DNA of 64,000 bases, taken from Capillidium heterosporum (Eukaryota; Entomophthoromycota; Entomophthoromycetes; Entomophthorales; Capillidiaceae). Position numbers and translations under genes: made by a program. This document shows, piece by piece, positions 58,201 to 64,000 of the stretch. The number at the start of each line of letters is the position of its first letter. Position 1 is the first letter of the stretch. Below the pieces are notes generated by a model. The model saw only the letters and a list, made by a program, of their open reading frames with translations, ran no database searches and was not told where the DNA came from. Location of the stretch: positions 930,001 through 994,000 of the forward strand of contig WBMQ01000014.1 in assembly GCA_016630905.1 (NCBI GenBank). Direction: 5' to 3'.

Positions 58201-59494
58201 TTCAAAATATCATTCGAGGTGTTGGAGAGAACAACTTCCAATTTGGAAATAAGTTTTACTAGTTGATCGAGAACTTTAATGTCATTCGAACCTTTTAGTA
58301 TACCTATATACCTAATATGACAGCCAATTTTTACAAATAAAGTAGTGTGCACATTGAATAATTGGATTGTAGATCACTTTAACTTATTAAGAATCTCATA
58401 GGAAATATAGCTTCCTATCTTTTGAATTCTACACTTGTACCATTTCGATACATTTAATACCTTAATTCTGTGGGTTGAATATTTTATAGATAAACTACTA
58501 CTGGTTTCAACAGGCTTTAGCATCTGCCAAGTATGTATCTTAGTATCTGGTTTCAAGAGCTACCTACACCTTAATTTACGATGCCTCATTTTACCTCGAA
58601 ATAAACAATAGATCAATCAGTTTTGAATATACCAGCTTAGGATACTGAGTTGTACCTAATATTGAAGGAAAGAGATTTGAAATACAACAAAAAGGACTTT
58701 GTCAAAAGGAAATTAAAAGTGATACAGAAGTTGGAGCTCTTCAATGGTTTAAAGATGGTACTCTACCTGTTCCACCACAATCTTTACTGACGCCATCCTT
58801 CTCAAAGCTCCTGTAGCTTATTCCTACTTTAAACATGGAATAGATGTAAAAAGCCACATCTTTAATCAACTTTATACCCCTTTAAGGTTCAGTTTATTGG
58901 ATTTAAGTGGTAGTTTGAAAAGGATATTTTGAGTACATTCATTTTCAGTTTGAAGAACATACCAAGTTCTAGCTTATAGTAGATAGCCAAGCCATCATAA
59001 CCAAAATTCAAAGCGACAGAAGCAGGTGTCCTCAAAACACTCTTAGTTTTATGAGCCGGTGGACCTACGACTTCCTTATCTTCAAGGGATAGTGATATCT
59101 AATGTTATCGGATAAATCTATACTATTCCTCATAGAGACGGAGGATCTAAATCGTTTCCTTTATCAGGTTATAAATCAACCAATAAAGGGGCTCCAAAGC
59201 CTCAGCCGGTTGGCAATATATTTTCGAAAGTTCGCGTCGTCTATATTTAGGTTGTATTCCGCAAGTCTTCCTTGTAGAGATTGATAGTAACTAAATTAGG
59301 ACAAAGGATAAAATATCCAATATATGAAAGTATGTTTCAGACCAATGAACATCAAGTATACCCCAACCTTCGTTATTTTACTTAGTAGGCTGCTCAACAT
59401 CACTTTACAATGGAAAATTGCTATAAAGCTGATAATCCACCTGAAATTTAAAAGTCCACTTTTTAAATAGTTTGTTTATAGTTTTGTAGATAGC
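55216..59494. other. Long AT-rich spacer
   Basis: About 4.3 kb with no supported gene. Frames such as 56926-57117, 57923-58150, 58374-58556 and 59102-59284 are short and look like chance. No repeat matching the other families was recognised. Confidence 0.5.
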
Positions 59495-60891
59495 ATGTCC
59501 AGCCAAACCCAGAGCGACAAGATCCGCGGTGTCAACCTAGGTGGTTGGTTAGTTTTAGAGCGTTGGTTATCACCCACTTTATTCCAAGGTATCGGCCAGG
59601 AGGTTCAAGACGAGTTTGGCCTCTGCAAGTTCTATGGTAAGCAGGGTGCCCTCCAGAAGCTGCAGGGACATTGGTCAACCTGGATCACTGAGCAGGACTT
59701 CCAGAAGTTGCAACAGGCCGGCATCAACTTGGTACGTATCCCGGTTGGGTACTGGTCCTTCATCGAACGCGATAATGAACCCTTTGTCCAAGGTGCCGCC
59801 GAATACCTCGGCAAAGCCATCGAATGGGCCCAGAAGTACAACATCAAAGTCATGATCGATCTGCACGGTCACCCCGGTTCCCAGAACGGCTTCGATAACT
59901 CAGGTACCCAAGGTCCTATCAACTGGATGAAGCAGTGGGGCGCTGTGCAGCACTCCATTGAAGTTATCCGCAAGATCACCAAGGACTTTGTCAAGCCTGA
60001 AAAGTACCGTAGCGCCATCCACTCTGTTCAACTTGTTAATGAACCGGCTAACTGGGGTTTGGAGATGGATCGTCTGAAGCAGTTCTACCGCGACGGTTAC
60101 TACACCGTACAGGAGCAAGCCCCCGGTACCAAAGTCATCTTCCACGACGCCTTCCTCGGCTTGGACTACTGGAAAGCTTCATGCCCGAGTTCAAAGATGC
60201 TATAATGGACGTCCACATCTACCACGTTTTCGACAAAGAAAAGCTCAAGCTCGACAACCAGGGTCACTACAACTTGGCCAAATGGGATGGAGAGCGTATC
60301 AAGAACGCTGGCTATCCTGTCATCGTCGGTGAGTGGTCGCAAGCTAACGCCCAGTGTGTTAGATGGGAGAACGGTAACTGTGTCGAGGAGAAAGGCTGGC
60401 ACGAAAACACACCCGAGTACGCCAGCTTCATGCAGCAGCTCTTCAAAGCTCAGATTGAAGCTTACGACAACGGTTTAGGTTGGATCTTCTGGAACGTCAA
60501 GAGTGAGAACTCAGCCGAGTGGGAGTACTTGAAGGCCGTTGAGAAGGGTTGGTTCCCCAAGAATGTTGGCGGGAACTCGGGACCTGGCGTTGGTGGTAAC
60601 CCAAGTTACAGTGTTACCGAAGTCAAATCGCAATCTTCAATCGATTCGGCCACTCCTACCTTATACCCTACCGCCTCAGCTTCGGCTTCATCTGTCTACT
60701 CCAACACTCAGATCTACGACTCCTTGTCCCAGGCTACTGCATCGGCTTCCAGTTGGAACCCCACGAGCTCTTACTACGTCCCAAGTTCGGATGTAGAATC
60801 ATCCTCGTCAGCTCATGGTAGGAAGACAGTCTACGTAACCGTCACTGTACAGCCTACTCCAGTTCAGGCTGGCTTCGCCTACCTAAACTAA
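59495..60891 (+). CDS. EXG1: Exo-1,3-beta-glucanase (GH5_9), one-base deletion
   Basis: Glucan 1,3-beta-glucosidase acting on cell-wall beta-1,3-glucan; 465 residues if one T is restored near 60177-60180 (GCTTCATG should read GCTTTCATG). Motifs: RGVNLGGWLVLERWLSP at the start, GINLVRIPVGYWSF, IDLHGHPGSQNG, the acid/base Glu in QLVNEPANW, and the nucleophile Glu in VIVGEWSQA, followed by GWIFWNVKSE. The first frame stops at 60205, ten codons after the break; the second resumes with MPEFKDAIMDVHIYHVF and ends at 60891. The C-terminal 90 residues are Ser/Thr-rich, like a glycosylated linker, without a GPI signal. Unusually, the ATG gives no signal peptide; a TAG acceptor at 59488-59493 suggests a possible upstream exon encoding one. 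Confidence 0.88.
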
Positions 60892-61204
60892 GTTGAATTT
60901 TATATCATAGTTGAAAGTTTGTATGGATTTTTGTCTAATTAATAAATTGGTTAACTAACGTCGCTTTGACAGCTTCCTGAATTTAGTTTATTTTGATCTA
61001 TAGGGTAGATGTATGTCTGATATACTTGCACCTAACCTCGCAGAGCAGCAATTTTACAAATCACTATATTTTATAAGTTGATCTAGGATCACTTAACGTT
61101 TACTTTATTTACATCAGTTTTTATACTATCCAATTAAAGCCAAGCAAAAGCAAATATAAATATTTTGTTTTACAAGACACGCAAAAGTTTACTTTATAAA
61201 CTCT
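60892..61204. other. Short convergent spacer
   Basis: 0.3 kb between the glucanase stop and the 3' end of the cofilin-like remnant; nothing recognised. Confidence 0.4.
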
Positions 61205-61619
61205 TCATTTTAGGCATCCCTTGTAAGAGATATCCTCGCTTTCACCAAGTAAACTGATCTGAAACTTACCCACTACATTGATCAAAGTGAATACGCTGGA
61301 GACACACAGTTTTTGAACAGCAGCTGAAATCATTTCGAGAATCTTTGATAAGTAAGATGAAGTTAGTCAAGAAAGAGTAAAATAGAGATTTTTATCACAT
61401 GTAGAAGGGCTGAAAGTAACGCACGGTATCCAGAACTTTACTCTCAAAGTTGAAGACCGCGAACCAGTAATCGGTATCTGATAACTGGGTCAAAAAGATG
61501 GAGTAGTCACTGTAACTAAACTTACCAACTACAATCTTGCCATTGTTTTCCATTATCTTAAACAGGATGTAGTTGTAAAATTTGTCTTTCATTTTATCAA
61601 TTCTGATTTTACATTGATG
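61205..61619 (-). pseudogene. ADF/cofilin-like gene, disrupted
   Basis: On the minus strand, 61395-61619 encodes QCKIRIDKMKDKFYNYILFK, then GKIVVGK and DYWFAVFNFESKV, matching the cofilin pattern YIIFK, IVVEK and LPENDCRYAVYDFEYE. It stops at TGA 61395. A second segment in another frame (ATG 61333 to TGA 61205) reads KLCVSSVF and ends with ESEDISYKGCLK, like the cofilin C-terminus (KMVYASSK to SEVSYDSVL). About 60 bp between the segments could be an intron, but I found no GT-AG pair that keeps frame. The central F-I-T-W motif is missing. It is paralogous to 63560-64000. Probably a decayed or fast-evolving duplicate. Confidence 0.5.
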
Positions 61620-63559
61620 AGTTTATTGTTGATATTGTTTGTCTTAGGTTGATGGTATCGCTTATAATATAAGGTCATCATGATAGACTGGTTAATTTGA
61701 TATAAAAGCCAAGTAAGTGAGGAGCATATGTTCAAGTTCAGATAAAAGCTTCAATCCTAGATTGAGCTTGATCTTCAGTACTCATTTTCGATGTTCAGCT
61801 ATAAGATGTAGCTAGCAACTTCCTGGTAAATTAATACTTGAGAATAGAATGACTTTCGAGATTTGATATGATAGAGTTGGTTTCAGGGAGATACAGCTGG
61901 GTTTTTTGCTGTATGAATCATGGATAGCCTGTATATCAAAAACATTGGGCTTTATTTGCTAAAGTCCTTTGGAGTAATGTGGGATGCTGTAGTGCAGGCC
62001 CACCTATACCAATCTAAAGTTTGGATCCAATAAATTTTGTACTAGCTTTGAAGCTTCCATCTCTTCACCTTTAGTAAACTTTCCTTTGGCCATCAGCCGA
62101 TAACCTAAAGACATGAAAACTTCAACCTAACGATGACGTTAAATAGGTCAAGATTAATAGCTAATAGTGGCATAAAAGTCAACCGTTGAAACTACAACTA
62201 CAATTTTGGATGATGAGTGGTATTATATTGTAGTTCTGAACATTGCATATTTTCTCTATTGGTAAAGTAATTCATCCTATATGGACTTAATATGAAAAAG
62301 AATTACGTACAAGCATGCAACTCATCATCTTACAAGTCCGTATGGAGCCCTAATTCCCGACTGGGGCAGTGTAGGAAGAATTGATTTTAACTTTTGGTCC
62401 GATCAAAAGTTTACAGATTCACAGGTATGAAACGGGAATTCCAAAAGATAATATAAACATCACATATAAGTCGAGTTTTATTTGAATAAGCAAAGTATAT
62501 ATACCAATATATCATTAAGTTTAGTAGTGATCGATTGTTTATTTTAAAAAAGTAGGAAGATGACGCTCAAAGCTATTGCATCCTAATTCAGCCCAATCTC
62601 AAAGACTTAAGATATAAGGGCATAGGTACATACAGTTAGTTTACGGCTGCTTACATATTATGTTAGCTTTTGTTTTGTTGTAGGAGATTGTGTTGTTGTC
62701 AGAGATTTTAAAGGTAATCATAAGCTCACTCAGCTCGCTAACTAAACTGGGGATAGTAAACATATCACAGCAAAAACCAGAAATGCAATTTCAATTTACT
62801 AGCATTTGCTTTCCAATCAAATAACTCTTAATGAAACAATTGGAGACAATAGGCAAACTCATCTAGCACCCTAAGCTATATCTTTGATCCAACTTAACCT
62901 CCCTCTACAAGCTTTTAGCTCGGTCGTCGAACCTGTATCTCTATTCTTGCAAGCAACTTTAGTGATATTTACTTCACATTTATAGTACCGCCAAGTAAGA
63001 TGGCAAGCCTATTTTACATTAGCTGTTAAATGTACCAAACCTTGAAGACAGTTAATCTAAAAGATCGCTACAGTAGATTTGTTGTAAATGACTACTAAAA
63101 AGAGATACACAGCACTGTTAAATAGGTGAAGTGATGTTGGGTAGCTAGTCCTAACTGGTTTAACTGCAGGAAGATCCTTAACCTTTCGATCAACTGTCTC
63201 CTAGTCCAGTGCTACGTTTCCAAGTCAATGAATAAGTTGTCTAAAGTTGTAAAGTAGCTTAAGCCCATTCTTAATTATCTAGATCCACCAGCACAGCTAT
63301 TTACAACAAATTGTGAAGGGTTGGAGGAAACAAATAAGAGAGGTGTAGTAAAATGTACTCTTTATAAAATAAAATTTGAACTTTTGCTGTCTGTAATCAC
63401 TAGTGAGAACTATAAATGAGATACAGTCGACTTTTCCAACCACAAAATCGGCTACCAGCCTAAGCAGTCGTATCAGATGAATTAGGCTACTCAACTCAGC
63501 CAATATTGAAAAATCAAATAAGATACAGGTATAGGGTGTTAGGAGATGTTTATTGTAAA
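61620..63559. other. Spacer between cofilin-like copies
   Basis: About 1.9 kb, AT-rich, with no supported gene or repeat. Confidence 0.5.
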
Positions 63560-64000
63560 CTAGTGACGAATCTTGGAAAGGATATTATCGTAAGCAAGGT
63601 TAGTCCCCATTTTCAGTAGTGACATGAACCATGTATGATTCAATTTATTATTAAAGACACGCTGATAGAAGACGTAGAGCAACTTAACTCTCATGGAAAC
63701 TTGATTGGAGGTCCTAGTTGTGATACATTAATAAATGGGAATTTGGGTGAAAGTTATTGCTAGATGTAGAGGACGAGGCAAATACTCGAGATCTTTTATT
63801 TCGTACTGGAAGTCGTAGACGGCATATAGGCAATCCTCCTTTGGGAACTTAGATTGGAAAATGGTGTAGTCACAGGATCTGTTTTTGTCAACTACGATAT
63901 CGCTAAAGACATTGATAGACTTGAAGAAAATGTAGCTGTAGGTCTTGGATTGCTCAACTTTTTGAAGCTCTCTGCACTGAGGATTGGCTTTGATGGCTTA
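63560..64000 (-). pseudogene. ADF/cofilin-like gene, 5' end outside window, in-frame TAA
   Basis: The minus strand is open from the window edge to TAG at 63560 in a single frame, apart from one TAA at 63728-63730. The product starts ANPQCRELQKVEQSKTYSYIFF, then DIVVDKN, FPKEDCLYAVYDFQYEIKD, HLAITFTQIP, and after the stop VKLLYVFYQ and TNLAYDNILSKIRH. This follows the ADF-homology fold (actin filament severing) from its first strand to the last helix, with the best match at DCLYAVYDFQYE. It is diverged from canonical cofilin (no FITW tryptophan, extra residues around the TAA). The TAA may be a real truncation, a sequencing error, or lie in an unrecognised intron; the only phase-compatible intron would delete a core strand. 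Confidence 0.55.

Noticed and set aside
36704-60891. Programmed +1 ribosomal frameshifting at stop codons (Euplotes-like)
   Set aside because: Some breaks fit, but MFS and glucanase shift well before their stops and the glucanase needs the opposite direction; no common slippery codon. Kept only as a remote alternative.
41952-63730. Reassignment of UAA to glutamine, suggested by in-frame TAA in three ORFs
   Set aside because: PHO89 copy 1 and the repetitive protein end at TAA exactly where their proteins should end, so TAA is a normal stop here.
63728-63800. A 72-nt intron removing the TAA in the second cofilin-like gene
   Set aside because: Phase-compatible, but it would delete a core strand of the ADF fold that is clearly encoded there.
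1-64000. CRISPR arrays, bacterial operons, tRNA or rRNA genes
   Set aside because: Nothing with regular spacers or recognisable RNA structure was found by eye; tRNA detection would need a covariance-model scan.

Overview
This looks like nuclear DNA of an AT-rich fungus. Support comes from a fungal gene set (PHO89-type phosphate symporters, SUL1/2-type sulfate permeases, a GH5 exo-1,3-beta-glucanase, a Ste20/PAK kinase, Pcf11, a small-subunit catalase), very short GT-AG introns (mostly 38-50 nt) in the three clearly multi-exon genes, long AT-rich intergenic spacers and decayed repeats. A Myb protein with 4.5 SNAP190-type repeats and a secreted double-psi-barrel protein with a CBM19-like tail argue against budding yeasts. 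An early-diverging (zygomycete-type) fungus is my best but weakly held guess.

Layout. 1-2.0 kb: 3' part of a repetitive Lys/Thr/Glu-rich protein gene. 4.8-8.4 kb: two head-to-tail PHO89 paralogs (minus strand). 13.5-15.0 kb: third PHO89 (plus). 16.0-18.7 kb: eight-exon SNAPC4-like Myb gene (minus). 19.5-20.1 kb: broken or unresolved small gene. 22.5-24.9 and 29.1-31.5 kb: two sulfate permease paralogs (minus) in spacers full of a degenerate dispersed repeat. 33-36 kb: AT-saturated transposon relics. 36.7-38.3 kb: catalase. 39.2-40.1 kb: secreted alkaline-phosphatase-superfamily hydrolase. 41.3-42.6 kb: an element with long inverted arms enclosing a membrane-protein ORF. 44.4-45.7 kb: UNC93-like MFS protein. 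47.0-49.0 kb: Ste20/PAK kinase. 50.4-53.0 kb: Pcf11. 54.3-55.1 kb: expansin-like secreted protein. 59.5-60.9 kb: exo-1,3-beta-glucanase. 61.2-61.6 and 63.6-64.0 kb: two disrupted ADF/cofilin-like genes.

Working together. Three Na+/phosphate symporters, two sulfate permeases and a secreted phosphohydrolase make this a nutrient-acquisition-rich stretch. The PHO89 and SUL pairs are homogenised by gene conversion: the SUL pair shares a 621-bp stretch with no mismatch. Secreted and stress-type genes carry a TATA-like box 50-150 bp upstream; the SUL pair shares one about 290 bp upstream.

Caveat. Several well-conserved genes (catalase, MFS, glucanase, second SUL copy, and four places in Pcf11) are interrupted by single-base indels, mostly in short homopolymers, while SNAPC4-like, Ste20, the three PHO89 genes and the first SUL copy are clean. 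Assembly errors, gene decay and (least likely) programmed frameshifting must be separated with reads and transcripts.
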